Shown piece by piece: positions 1 through 8,592 of a DNA stretch of 64,000 bases (position 1 is the stretch's first letter; each line of letters starts with the position of its first letter). Below the pieces are notes generated by a model. The model was not told where the DNA came from. It did no database searches and saw nothing but the letters and a program-made list of their open reading frames with translations. Source of the DNA: JAHRVQ01 sp963976815 (lineage in GTDB: Bacteria; Pseudomonadota; Gammaproteobacteria; Pseudomonadales; Azotimanducaceae); contig CAXBLU010000007.1 of NCBI GenBank assembly GCA_963976815.1, forward strand, positions 186,001 through 250,000, given 5' to 3'. Made by a program: the position numbers and the translations under genes.

Positions 1-1
1 T

Positions 2-499
2 GCCTGGGTGCCGGCCATTGGTTTGGCTCTGTCGATCCCCTTCTATATCTTTGCCTTTACGACGCAGAATCTACTGTTTGCTGCCCTCGGCCTAATTATT
101 GGTGGTTTTGTAAAGTACGGCTATCTTGCCGCCCAGTACACTATTGGCCAGGGTGTTGTGAGTATGCGCGTGCGCGCGATGGCAACGGCGGTACTACTAT
201 TTGTCGTCAATCTGATCGGCTACGGATTTGGCCCTCTTTTCATCGGTGCGATATCGGACATTTTCTTTGTCAGCGGCGTCACCGAGCTGGGCGTGGCCGC
301 TGAGGAGCTGTCGCGAAATCAGTGTCATCCGAGGGTGATAGGAGCGTTGAGCGACAATCTGCAGAATGTCTGCGGCGAGGTCTACTCCCAGAGTCTACAA
401 TCGGCAATGGTCATTATGGCTTGCCTGTATGCTGCCAGCTCAGCGTTCTTCGTACTGTCCTGGCGGCGACTCGATAAAGATATGGTAGACAGAAACTAG
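2..499 (+). CDS. MFS transporter, C-terminal part (cut by window start)
   Basis: The reading frame is open from the window edge to a TAG stop and gives about 165 residues with several hydrophobic helices. The motif around residues 40-80 (GVVSMRVRAMATAVLLFVVN followed by GYGFGPLFIGAISD) is typical of helices 10-11 of major facilitator superfamily carriers, especially the spinster-like group found in degraders of organic acids. A hydrophilic loop with two cysteines lies before the last helix. The substrate cannot be told from this fragment. The gene starts outside the window, so the initiation site is unknown. Confidence 0.8.
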   Translation, partial: AWVPAIGLALSIPFYIFAFTTQNLLFAALGLIIGGFVKYGYLAAQYTIGQGVVSMRVRAMATAVLLFVVNLIGYGFGPLFIGAISDIFFVSGVTELGVAAEELSRNQCHPRVIGALSDNLQNVCGEVYSQSLQSAMVIMACLYAASSAFFVLSWRRLDKDMVDRN

Positions 500-510
500 C
501 ATCAGGATCT

Positions 511-816
511 TTGAAATTATTGGCTAGTGGTTTCCTCACTGAGGGCATTAAAAATAGAGTTTTTGATGCCCGCCGAAAAAAGCTCGAGTCACTTATTGTT
601 TCCTATCCGCTGGAGGCTGAACCAGGTAACCTCCCGGAAACAAGGCGCACAGACCGGATTTTAGACGCACTCGAGCCTTACTACCGGAATTTGACCGCAA
701 AAGCTTTAGACGCGGCCGAAAATAGGGTATATTTTGCTTTTGCGTTAATTATCCGGCGATGCGTCCATTTTTCGGAGGCATCGAAGCTAGAGCAGCGTGC
801 AAAAATGAGCGCATAA
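511..816 (+). CDS. Short hypothetical ORF, possible serine-recombinase C-terminal remnant
   Basis: A 101-residue frame starts with TTG behind a weak AGGA. The charged stretch EGIKNRVFDARRKKLESLI followed by a PLEAEP segment and a YRNLTAKAL segment recalls the coiled-coil tail of large serine recombinases, where a helix with RRxxLE precedes a proline-rich linker and a YRxKVxxL helix. That likeness is by eye only. It overlaps the most upstream possible start of the next gene. It is probably a fragment, and it may not be translated. Confidence 0.3.
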   Translation: MKLLASGFLTEGIKNRVFDARRKKLESLIVSYPLEAEPGNLPETRRTDRILDALEPYYRNLTAKALDAAENRVYFAFALIIRRCVHFSEASKLEQRAKMSA

Positions 817-833
817 AAAGGTTCGGCAGAGAA

Positions 834-2366
834 ATGAGGACAGTCGCAGGTTACAGCTGGTTAAAAATGTCTTATGACCTTCCGGTCGTTGACCTATGGC
901 AAGAGTGCTGGATTGACACGGCAAGCAAAGGACGTAAAAAACAGGACCTGGGTACCCACAAAATAGAAGTCTTTGAAGCCAGCTATCAACCAGACGATTC
1001 ACTAACCGCACACATACAATTTGCCCTTCGCTACGAGGGCGTCAACCTACAGCTCTTAAGCCTGCTCTTTGTCACGACGGGACATCAAGAACTTGTAGAT
1101 TGGATTTTGCAGAGCCCTGGCTCGGTTTACGCCAGACGCGCGTGCTTCTTCTATGAATGGCTCATGGATGAAGAAATGCCCATTAAGAGCCCAGTGCCAT
1201 CAAAGGCACGTTATGTCGACGCGCTAGATTCAGATATCCAATATGGCTTCATAACGACCGATAGGACATCCAGATTCCGGGTCAACAATAACCTACCGGG
1301 CACACATCAATTTTGCCCACTAGTTCGACGAACAGATTTTTTAGAGGAAATTCGACACAAAGACCTTAGACAGCAAACCAAACTCAAGCTCACCCAATAT
1401 GACAAAGACCTACTCCAGCGAGCTGCGGCTTTCTTATACCTCAAAGAGACACAATCTTCTTTCGAGTTGGAACGCGAACAACCATCACCAGACCGTGCAC
1501 AACGTTTTGCCGACCTCCTACGCCAGGCTGACACAAGTCGTCCCTTGACGGAGGAACGACTCGCAGAGTTGCAAAACGCAGTGGTCGACACCCGCTTTCA
1601 TGAATTTGGTTGGAGGAGTCAGCAAAACTGGCTTGGTGATGATCTGGGGTATAGACAGAAGGTGAACTTCGTTCCACCACGCCCCGAGGACATTCCTAAC
1701 CTTATGCAGGGCCTACTAGATACTGCAGAGAAAGCACGCACCAACATTCAATCTAACGATGATGATAAGGGAACAGCCTCACCCCTGGACCCTTTAATAT
1801 TCGCCGCTACGATTGCTTTTGGGTTCGTGTTCATACACCCATTTATGGATGGGAATGGCCGCATCCACCGATACTTGATACATGAAGTGCTGACCAATGC
1901 AGGCTTCACCCCGCGAGGAATTGTATTGCCGGTGTCTGCCGTCATACTGGCAAACTTAAAGCGGTACATTACCGTTCTCGAGAATTTCTCGAAACCAGTG
2001 AGAGAAAAAACCACTTACTCACCCGGACTCCCGGATGCAATCGCCACCGGAAACGATCCAATCTATTTCAGTTATTTTGATGCAACAGAACAGACCGAGT
2101 TTTTATGTTGGGCATTGTTGCAAGCCATTGAGAAAGACCTGCACGAAGAAATCGATTTTCTGGTTGGCTTTGACCGCGCCCAGAAATCATTGAACACCTT
2201 CCTCGATTGGCCAAGACATGATCTAAGTTTATTTATCCGAGTCGTCCATCAAAATGCAGGACACCTCTCAAAGGCCAAGAAATCCAGTCATTTTGATTGG
2301 ATGACTGAAGCGGAGATAGCGCTGGCAGAGGCAGGTGTCAGAGAAGCGTTTAAACTCGAGTTGTGA
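834..2366 (+). CDS. Fic/DOC family protein (putative AMPylase)
   Basis: Fic proteins transfer AMP or other phosphate-containing groups from a nucleotide to hydroxyl side chains of target proteins. The active-site motif HPFMDGNGRIHR is complete (HPFxxGNGR), with the catalytic His and the nucleotide-binding Asn/Arg, at about two thirds of the protein. The remaining residues form long helical flanks without membrane segments. The frame is open from 759, but ATG 834 or ATG 867 are more natural starts, because 759 overlaps the preceding ORF; none has a strong Shine-Dalgarno. No antitoxin-like partner gene is adjacent and I saw no clear inhibitory SxxxE(G/N) motif, so a stand-alone regulatory or defence role is as possible as a toxin role. 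The gene is next to a tRNA remnant and a transposase remnant, which fits an accessory gene. Confidence 0.85.
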   Translation: MRTVAGYSWLKMSYDLPVVDLWQECWIDTASKGRKKQDLGTHKIEVFEASYQPDDSLTAHIQFALRYEGVNLQLLSLLFVTTGHQELVDWILQSPGSVYARRACFFYEWLMDEEMPIKSPVPSKARYVDALDSDIQYGFITTDRTSRFRVNNNLPGTHQFCPLVRRTDFLEEIRHKDLRQQTKLKLTQYDKDLLQRAAAFLYLKETQSSFELEREQPSPDRAQRFADLLRQADTSRPLTEERLAELQNAVVDTRFHEFGWRSQQNWLGDDLGYRQKVNFVPPRPEDIPNLMQGLLDTAEKARTNIQSNDDDKGTASPLDPLIFAATIAFGFVFIHPFMDGNGRIHRYLIHEVLTNAGFTPRGIVLPVSAVILANLKRYITVLENFSKPVREKTTYSPGLPDAIATGNDPIYFSYFDATEQTEFLCWALLQAIEKDLHEEIDFLVGFDRAQKSLNTFLDWPRHDLSLFIRVVHQNAGHLSKAKKSSHFDWMTEAEIALAEAGVREAFKLEL

Positions 2367-2417
2367 CCCACTGTGGGTGGAGCCTTCATGTTTTCGCCGT
2401 GGCGAAAGCCACGAATT

Positions 2418-2466
2418 TGGTAGCTACGGGTGGACTTGAACCACCGACCCCAGCATTATGAATGCT
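2418..2466 (-). tRNA. 3' half of a tRNA-Met gene (truncated remnant)
   Basis: Read on the minus strand, this stretch gives an anticodon stem-loop AGCATTCATAATGCT with a CAT anticodon, then a variable region, a T-arm with GGTTCAAGTCC, and the 3' acceptor strand ending in TACCA. The D-arm and the 5' acceptor strand are absent: upstream sequence (higher coordinates) breaks off exactly at the anticodon stem. It therefore cannot be a working tRNA. A tRNA 3' half of about 49 bp is the classical footprint of site-specific integration into a tRNA gene (attL or attR). No integrase is visible beside it. Confidence 0.75.
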
Positions 2467-2667
2467 CGAATGAGAAACACCAACGTCTGTAACTCATTGA
2501 TTTTATTGATCTGGCTTGTCCAGGCAATGACAACTGGGCACCAATAGGCACAGAAGAGCATATGAAAGTCGCATCAAAAGTCGCGTCACGTAAGGCTGGA
2601 ACCAGCGTACAACTGGCAGGTTCTGACAAGTTAACTCCTCCAAACCAATTATATCCGGCCGCTAACC
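2467..2667. other. Gene-free stretch between tRNA remnant and transposase remnant
   Basis: No convincing coding frame is seen. On the minus strand the 8-mer GCGACTTT occurs twice, four bases apart. The stretch is probably the flank of the integration junction marked by the tRNA fragment. No terminal inverted repeat typical of IS6 elements was recognised here. Confidence 0.4.
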
Positions 2668-3066
2668 TCAAGCCACTGCCCTCCTCCATTCGTTGAACGC
2701 AGTGATCCTGAGATCTCTATAATGCTCAGCGCGAATCAAATGCCTTCCTAAGTTAAACAGGATATTAATAGCAGCATGCACACTAGTGAATCTTTGAGCC
2801 TGCCTGACTGATTTGAAATCGATTTTCACAAAAACTTTGTCGATGTTGAATGTACCACCAAACCCTCTATGCTTTCGCCTCAATCGTCTGGAATTTTTCG
2901 ACCCGAATTTGATACACCAAAGCCTCATAGATTCGTAACTGACAGTATCACCACGCTCAGCAAGTAGATCCTCGATATCCTGATAACTTAGATTGAAGCG
3001 ATAGTAAAGCCAGACTGCATAGCTGATGATAGCTTGAAGGAATCGATGGCGTTTGGAAGTGTTCAT
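2668..3066 (-). pseudogene. IS6-family transposase with large internal deletion
   Basis: The first ~80 residues (YRFNLSYQDIEDLLAERG, VSYESMRLWCIKFG, FNIDKVFVKI) match the N-terminal HTH and the first catalytic-Asp region of IS6/IS26-type transposases. The sequence then jumps directly to the family's C-terminus (FKSVRQAQRFTSVHAA, FNLGRHLIRAEHYRDLR). The product is 132 residues against the usual ~230-240, so roughly 100 residues holding the second Asp and the Glu of the DDE triad are missing, with the frame kept. It must be inactive on its own. The usual IS6 terminal repeats were not seen, so only a remnant of the element survives. Confidence 0.85.
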
Positions 3067-3131
3067 ACGCCGATTCTACCAATGTCGGTAAGTTAATTTT
3101 TCAGTACCATTAGTATGGCGATTCTACTCCG

Positions 3132-3838
3132 CTATTGTGGAACTAGTGTCGATTGAATGAAATCAAGAACTGCCTGCGTGAAGACCTCATTACTGTCACC
3201 CGCGATCATATGCCCTGCATCAGACACATCGATATAACCTGCATGAGGTACTAGGTTCAGATATTCACTCACATCGTTTTCAGAAACGAGTTCGCTCATC
3301 TTCCCTCGGATCAGCAATTGTCGTACCTTGATCGCTTTGACGGCTTCACATAATCGGCTTGGATCGCGACTGGCAGATGGACGCATGGTGCCCTGAATAA
3401 ATGCTGGATCCCAGTGCCAGCGGTAGCGACCTTTTCGACTCCAGCCGGTTCCATTGTCGGTGTAATGTCGACGAATATGACCGCTGAAAATGCTGTTTGA
3501 TCGATTTCTCCTGCCGCGATCATTGCCGCGATGCCGCCCAGCGAAGCACCAATGAGAATCGGCCTGCTGGAAAGTTGAACGCTGACTAATAGCAGATCAT
3601 TCGCGAACGCGTCGATGGAGTAGTCGCCATCAGGCGCCCAATCGCTATCGCCATGACCTCGCAGGTCAAGAGCTACCGCATAGTGACCCTGAGCAGCCAC
3701 TTGTTTGGCAGTTGACTGCCATGCATGGCGAGTTTGACCGCCCCCGTGCGCCAGCAGAATACATTGTTTGGAACCAGGATCTCCGAAGCAATCAGATTTC
3801 AAGGTAAGGCCATTGAAGCCTGTAAATTCGCGACTAAT
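3132..3838 (-). pseudogene. Alpha/beta hydrolase pseudogene, paralogue of the gene at 59352-60194
   Basis: The upstream part (HGGGQTRHAWQS, ALDLRGHGDSDWA, GASLGGIAAM with the nucleophile Ser) aligns with the first half of the intact hydrolase at 59352-60194. About 150 residues in, after VEK, the homologous sequence continues one frame over as GRYRWHWDPAF and then RPSASRDP, LLIRGKMSELV, VSDAGHMIAGD. The bases between these parts, about 50 codons in the intact paralogue, are gone and the deletion is out of frame. The position of the paralogue's ATG reads ATT here, overlapping the TAA of the RND pump gene. This is a dead copy. Confidence 0.85.
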
Positions 3839-6800
3839 TATGAATCTCCTGTGTGCGGCTGAGGCGGCTGCTTAGAAATACTGGATATCACGAACCCTGG
3901 TAATCCTAAAATTTTGTGATACTGGATGTAGGCCGCAGGGACCACAAGCAGAGTCAGAAAGGTGGAAGAGGTCATACCCCCGATAATAATCATGCCGAGC
4001 GCTGTTCTAAACTCGGCACCGTCCGAAGTGGAAAAAGCGACTGGTAGCATTCCAAAAATTGTTGAGCAAGCGGTCATAAGAACAGGTCGCAACCTTTCTC
4101 TTGCAGCATCCTCGATGGCTTCTCGGACGGGGAGTCCTTTTGCTAAATTCTGGTTCGCAAAATCAACAATTAGGATGCCGTTTTTCATGACGAGCCCCAT
4201 CAGCGCGATGAGTCCTATTTGCGCGAACAGCGATAGCTCACCATCCAAGAAGTACAGCAATGCAAAGGCACCAACAAAAGAAAGTGGCGCAGTTACCATA
4301 ATGACCAATGGCTGGCCAAAGCTGTTGAATTGACTCGACAATATTATATACAAAGCGACGATTGCGAGCACAAAGGCAAAGCCGATTGCTTGCGCGGACT
4401 TCATAATCTGTTCCGATTGACCTTCATATTTAAATGAATACCCATCTGGAAATTCTGTTGTGCTCAGTATCTCATCCATTTCAGCTTTGACTGTGCCTAC
4501 TGCAACTTGAGGCGGAGCGTTAGCAAAAACACCAATTTGCCTTGCCCGATTTAGCCTATCAATTTGAAGGGGGCCTTGTGCTAAGTTGAAACTGACAATA
4601 CTCGCGAGATCAATAAGTTGACCATCGCCGGAGGTGACCTGAATTAGATCGAGCTTTTCGACTTGGTCGCGGTTGCCTTCTTCCAATCGAAGCCGGACGT
4701 CATAGCGAGTTCCTTTCTCTTGGAAACTGGTCACATCCATACCGCCTACCGACGCGCGCACGACATTAGCGACATCACGAACCGAAACACCCAGGTCCGC
4801 TGCGCGTTCACGATCAATTTCAACATGGAGCTCAGGTTTGCCAGCTTCGTAGCTTGTGCTGATATCCCTGAAGGACCCTTTCTTCATTCGGTTAGTAATT
4901 TCTGCAGTAATCGATTCTAAGGTATCCAGTTCACTGCCCTGGACAATCACGTAAATATCATTGCTAAATGCGCCTCCAGAACCTGCACTTACCCAGGATA
5001 TCTCCGCCATTTGAGATGACCTGGCTTCGGGAACTTCAGTTTTTAACATCTCCCGAATCTCGTCCATCACCAGCTGAAAATTCTTGTCCCTTTTAGATTT
5101 ATGCAGAATGCCAATGTAAAAATTGACTTTGTTAGGCTGTGAATCGGCGCCGGAACCTATCGACATGAACACAAGCTCAACAAATTCAACACGGCTAATT
5201 TGCGCGGCAACCCGTCGCCCAATCTCTTTCGTTTCAGCTACGCCTGTTCCCAGCGGCAGTTCGATAGACGCCGTGAATTCCGAACGATCCGTTTTTGCTG
5301 AAAATGCCAGTGGGACCTGACGCGCAAATTGCACGCCCATATAAATCGCTAAAAACGCGATTGTGAAAACTAGCCAAATTCTGTGAAGCGACTTGTTCAA
5401 TAACCAGGCATATCCGGACTCCAAATGTTGATGTCCGATATTAATAATGCGAAATAGCCCAGTTGGTTTCTGAACGCTAAGCATTCGTGAACACAGCATT
5501 GGCGTTAAAGTTAGAGACACGAGTAAGGAAATACCGACGGAAAAAACAATTGTTAATCCATATTGATAGAAGAACCGGCCAACAATTCCTTCCATAAACG
5601 CAATGGGGACGAAGACTGCCATGATAGAAAGCGTTCCCGCGATGACTGCACCAAACACTTTTTCTGTGCCCTTAAACGCGGCCTCCATCGGTGCTACACC
5701 ATCCTCCATCTGGCTGTATATTGACTCCAGCACAACAATTGCGTCATCTACTAACAGTCCGATCGCGACCGACAACGCCATCATAGTCAGCATATTGACG
5801 GTGAAATCGAGAAGGTAGAAGGCAAAAAAAGTAGACAATAATGCACTCGGAATCGCCGTGGCGACGATCACGGTTGCACGTGCATTCATTAAGAAAACCA
5901 TTGTCACAATGACGACCAATACGATGGCCAGCGACAGATCAACTTTCACATCAGCGATAGAGCTTTCAACGAATCTAGCCACGTCTTTGGCCGTCACAAT
6001 CTCAACCCCAGCAGGAGCGGACGTGCGCAGTTCGGCGAGTGCGTCATTGATATTGTTTACCACCTCAACGGTGTTTTTGCCGGATTGCCGCCTTATTTCG
6101 AGCGCGACGCCCCGGCCGCCATTTAACTCAGCGTAACTGCGTTCGTCTTCTAGTCCATCTTCAATTCTCGCCACGTCTCGAACAAAAACGGGGCCAAGTG
6201 CACGTTGGCTTACGACAATATCGCCAAATTTCTCGAAATCGGTAATTTCACCTTTGGTTTTTACCGTCAACTCCCGGCGACCGCCCTGGGTTTCTAAACG
6301 CCCGCCTGGAATTTCTGCGTGTTGTTTCTGTATGCTATCAATTACCTGCTGAACGGTGACGCCGTAAGCTCGAAGCTTGTAACTGTCCAGCCAAATTCTT
6401 ATCTCTCGGAGGCGCCCACCAACAATCTGCACTCCGCCAACACCCGCGATACGTTGTAATCGCTCTTTGAGGACCTTATCTGCGTATTCCGTTAGTGCGC
6501 CTATAGGAAGATCGCCCGAGACCATCACTGTTATTACCGGGTCTGCATCGGGATCCATTTTTTGTACTGTTGGTAGTTCGGCATCAGTAGGCATTTGGCG
6601 AAGTGCCTGGTCCACCTTGTTTCGAACCTCTTGGGACTTAACATCGGGATCTGCGTCAAGATTGAATTCGACGCGCACCTGTGAATAGCCTTCTTTACTA
6701 ATTGACGTGAGGGATTCGATGCCCGCCGTTGAATTTATTTCTTCTTCGAGGGGATCTGTGACCTCGGTCTCTATGACTTCAGGCGAAGCTCCCTCTAGGG

Positions 6801-6948
6801 TCGTTTGGACTACCACATAGGGGAATTCTATTTTTGGGAAGAGATCAACACCGAGGCGACCAAGCGATATGTAGCCCAACATCATTAGGGAGGCAATTAA
6901 CATTATCGCCATAACTGGACGGCTGATTGAGGTACGCACTAACCACAT
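3838..6948 (-). CDS. RND efflux pump, inner-membrane permease
   Basis: The 1036-residue length, an N-terminal helix (residues ~10-30), two large periplasmic loops and two clusters of transmembrane helices are those of AcrB/MdtB-type hydrophobe/amphiphile efflux permeases. Proton-relay residues are present: Asp-Asp in VAIGLLVDDAIVVLES of helix 4 and Lys in GLVMKNGILIVDFANQ of helix 10. It exports drugs, solvents or pathway intermediates across the envelope together with the adaptor encoded just upstream and an outer-membrane channel such as the TolC-like product at 8585. TAGGAG precedes the ATG by 6 nt, and the gap to the adaptor gene is only 9 nt, so the two are one operon. Substrate range cannot be read from sequence. 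Confidence 0.95.
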   Translation of the reverse strand: MWLVRTSISRPVMAIMLIASLMMLGYISLGRLGVDLFPKIEFPYVVVQTTLEGASPEVIETEVTDPLEEEINSTAGIESLTSISKEGYSQVRVEFNLDADPDVKSQEVRNKVDQALRQMPTDAELPTVQKMDPDADPVITVMVSGDLPIGALTEYADKVLKERLQRIAGVGGVQIVGGRLREIRIWLDSYKLRAYGVTVQQVIDSIQKQHAEIPGGRLETQGGRRELTVKTKGEITDFEKFGDIVVSQRALGPVFVRDVARIEDGLEDERSYAELNGGRGVALEIRRQSGKNTVEVVNNINDALAELRTSAPAGVEIVTAKDVARFVESSIADVKVDLSLAIVLVVIVTMVFLMNARATVIVATAIPSALLSTFFAFYLLDFTVNMLTMMALSVAIGLLVDDAIVVLESIYSQMEDGVAPMEAAFKGTEKVFGAVIAGTLSIMAVFVPIAFMEGIVGRFFYQYGLTIVFSVGISLLVSLTLTPMLCSRMLSVQKPTGLFRIINIGHQHLESGYAWLLNKSLHRIWLVFTIAFLAIYMGVQFARQVPLAFSAKTDRSEFTASIELPLGTGVAETKEIGRRVAAQISRVEFVELVFMSIGSGADSQPNKVNFYIGILHKSKRDKNFQLVMDEIREMLKTEVPEARSSQMAEISWVSAGSGGAFSNDIYVIVQGSELDTLESITAEITNRMKKGSFRDISTSYEAGKPELHVEIDRERAADLGVSVRDVANVVRASVGGMDVTSFQEKGTRYDVRLRLEEGNRDQVEKLDLIQVTSGDGQLIDLASIVSFNLAQGPLQIDRLNRARQIGVFANAPPQVAVGTVKAEMDEILSTTEFPDGYSFKYEGQSEQIMKSAQAIGFAFVLAIVALYIILSSQFNSFGQPLVIMVTAPLSFVGAFALLYFLDGELSLFAQIGLIALMGLVMKNGILIVDFANQNLAKGLPVREAIEDAARERLRPVLMTACSTIFGMLPVAFSTSDGAEFRTALGMIIIGGMTSSTFLTLLVVPAAYIQYHKILGLPGFVISSISKQPPQPHTGDS

Positions 6949-6957
6949 AAGAAGCTC

Positions 6958-8031
6958 CTAACGCTGTACCGTCTTGCGTCTGATATTGTCATCGACCTTA
7001 GTGCCCGGCGTAATGAGGTATAGGTCTGGTCCCGCAAGAATCCACGAATTTTGATCCAGTCCGGTCAGGACTTCATATTTTCCGCCTGCCAAGTTCTTGA
7101 GCCTGACTGCTCTTTTTTCCGCCAGACCGTTCTGCACCACGAAGACAAAACTATCCTCACCTCGGATGAATGATTCTGAATCTACAGTCAGTACCTTTCT
7201 TGGTGGCGGTGTTAATTCCACTCTGCAAAACACCCCGGTTTTAATTTCGTAGTCAGGGTTAGGAATGCCCATACGTACATCGATACCTCGAGTGGCGAGA
7301 TCGATCCGGTCATTGATCAGGTGAATTTCGGAATCAAATTTTTTGTCTAGGCTATCAATGTAGATGGATGCTTTAGTACCCAGTGCGATTTTTCTGAGGT
7401 GTCGTTCTGGTACTAAAACGGCGGCCACCACGATGTCGATTTGTTGTATTTGTAGCACCGGTCGGGAGGAAGCACTCATTGCTTGAAAATAAGACCCTTC
7501 ATCAGCATTCCGTTCAGTGATAACCCCGTTGTAAGGTGCATAGCTCACCGTGTCTTCAAGGCGTTGGCGCGCCTCCATCAGGTTGGCATTTGCGATACCA
7601 AGTTGCGCCTCAGCTACCAGTTTTTTGGTCTTGATATTGTCCAGCACTTCCTCAGAGACCGCTTTTCTAGCAAATAGGTCGATGTTTGTTCGTAAGTCTT
7701 TTTTTACATTTTGCAACTCTGCCTGCGCGAGAGTTAATGAATGCTCTAGCTTGGTAACCTGTAATTTGATGTCTTTTTGTCGAATCGTCAGTAAAGGTGC
7801 GCCTTTCAGTACGCGATCACCCACTCGAACGTGAACAGCCTCGATAAGGCCACTGATCATTGGGGTTACGTTCGTCGTTTTGTAAGCCAAAACATTGCCG
7901 GTGACAAAAATTGGCTCGCTAATTTCCACTCGACTCGGCTTAACGAGGAATACCTCTTGGCTCGCCGAGTAAGCGTTTACCGAAATAGTAAACATAATAG
8001 CCATCACGGCTGAATTCGTTATAACTCTCAT
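6958..8031 (-). CDS. RND efflux periplasmic adaptor (membrane fusion protein)
   Basis: The protein has an N-terminal signal sequence ending near ...SVNAYSASQ, a split lipoyl/biotinyl-like region (GLIEAVHVRVGDRVLKGAPL and later TVSYAPYNGVITERNADEGS), a central alpha-helical hairpin and a beta-barrel. This is the HlyD/AcrA adaptor layout. The frame extends to a GTG at 8040, but ATG 8031 gives a more standard signal peptide. It bridges the pump at 3838-6948 to an outer-membrane factor. Expression starts in the intergenic region that contains an inverted repeat at 8074-8093, probably the target of the divergently encoded MarR protein. Confidence 0.93.
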   Translation of the reverse strand: MRVITNSAVMAIMFTISVNAYSASQEVFLVKPSRVEISEPIFVTGNVLAYKTTNVTPMISGLIEAVHVRVGDRVLKGAPLLTIRQKDIKLQVTKLEHSLTLAQAELQNVKKDLRTNIDLFARKAVSEEVLDNIKTKKLVAEAQLGIANANLMEARQRLEDTVSYAPYNGVITERNADEGSYFQAMSASSRPVLQIQQIDIVVAAVLVPERHLRKIALGTKASIYIDSLDKKFDSEIHLINDRIDLATRGIDVRMGIPNPDYEIKTGVFCRVELTPPPRKVLTVDSESFIRGEDSFVFVVQNGLAEKRAVRLKNLAGGKYEVLTGLDQNSWILAGPDLYLITPGTKVDDNIRRKTVQR

Positions 8032-8065
8032 CACGATCACTCAACCGCTTATAATGGCGTGGTAT

Positions 8066-8071
8066 ATTATA
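8066..8071 (-). promoter_or_regulatory. Possible -10 box (TATAAT) for the RND adaptor/pump operon
   Basis: The minus strand reads TATAAT about 26 bp upstream of the adaptor start. A -35 element about 17 bp further upstream would fall inside the inverted repeat at 8074-8093, so a bound repressor would block polymerase. Confidence 0.45.
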
Positions 8072-8073
8072 GG

Positions 8074-8093
8074 ATAGTATCCTGCGATACTAT
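8074..8093. promoter_or_regulatory. Perfect inverted repeat, probable MarR operator
   Basis: ATAGTATC and GATACTAT are exact reverse complements separated by CTGC. A second, nested palindrome GGATAGTATCC overlaps the left arm. The site lies between the divergent adaptor gene and the marR-like gene, the usual position for autoregulation plus efflux repression by MarR proteins. Confidence 0.65.
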
Positions 8094-8124
8094 TAGTTCC
8101 ATCAAACCATGATTGAGCGCAAAA

Positions 8125-8592
8125 ATGGAGAACACCGAGCACCTAGATGAGCAGACCCGTAATGCGCTTGAGCAAAACATTCCAGTGGTGCTTAGCCAGG
8201 TAGCGCTTTTAACGCGTGTCCTCTTCAACCGCGACGTCAAGCAACACGAGCTAACGTCTACGCAATGGCTAATTCTTAGGCAGCTCGATATAGAGGGCGG
8301 AAGAACGCAAACGGAAATCGCAGCGTTGTTGACGAGAAGCAAATCTTCGGTGGGAAAAAGTCTAGACTCGCTCGAACGTCGAGGATGGATAGAGCGCGTT
8401 GCAGACGAAAAGGACAGACGGGTCAACAAAATTTATCTTACCGATAAAATCGACGAGACCAAAGGTGATCTGGTTACGCCATTAACACGACTCAACAACA
8501 CAATAGAAAATGGCATCAGTTCAGATGAGTTGGTGGCGTTTAAGAAAACGCTCTCCAAGATCTTAGCAAACCTTGAATTTGCCAATGAATAG
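8125..8592 (+). CDS. MarR-family transcriptional regulator of the efflux system
   Basis: The winged-helix core is clear: TSTQWLILRQLDIEGGRTQTEIAALL, the recognition helix SKSSVGKSLDSLERRGWIERV and the wing DEKDRRVNKIYLT. MarR proteins bind palindromic operators as dimers and release them on binding phenolic or other lipophilic ligands. ATG 8125 is preferred over the in-frame TTG 8113. The gene is divergent from the RND adaptor, and its stop overlaps the start of the TolC-like gene, so it probably controls both transcription units through the repeat at 8074-8093. The ligand is unknown. Confidence 0.9.
   Translation: MENTEHLDEQTRNALEQNIPVVLSQVALLTRVLFNRDVKQHELTSTQWLILRQLDIEGGRTQTEIAALLTRSKSSVGKSLDSLERRGWIERVADEKDRRVNKIYLTDKIDETKGDLVTPLTRLNNTIENGISSDELVAFKKTLSKILANLEFANE

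Noticed and set aside
2390..2417. Short GC-rich inverted repeat (TTCGCC/GGCGAA) after the Fic gene as a terminator
   Set aside because: No T-run follows on the plus strand and the arms are short, so termination cannot be claimed.
3962..6688. Several long plus-strand frames opposite the RND pump gene
   Set aside because: They are antisense shadows of a gene with strong family motifs and lack ribosome sites and recognisable domains.
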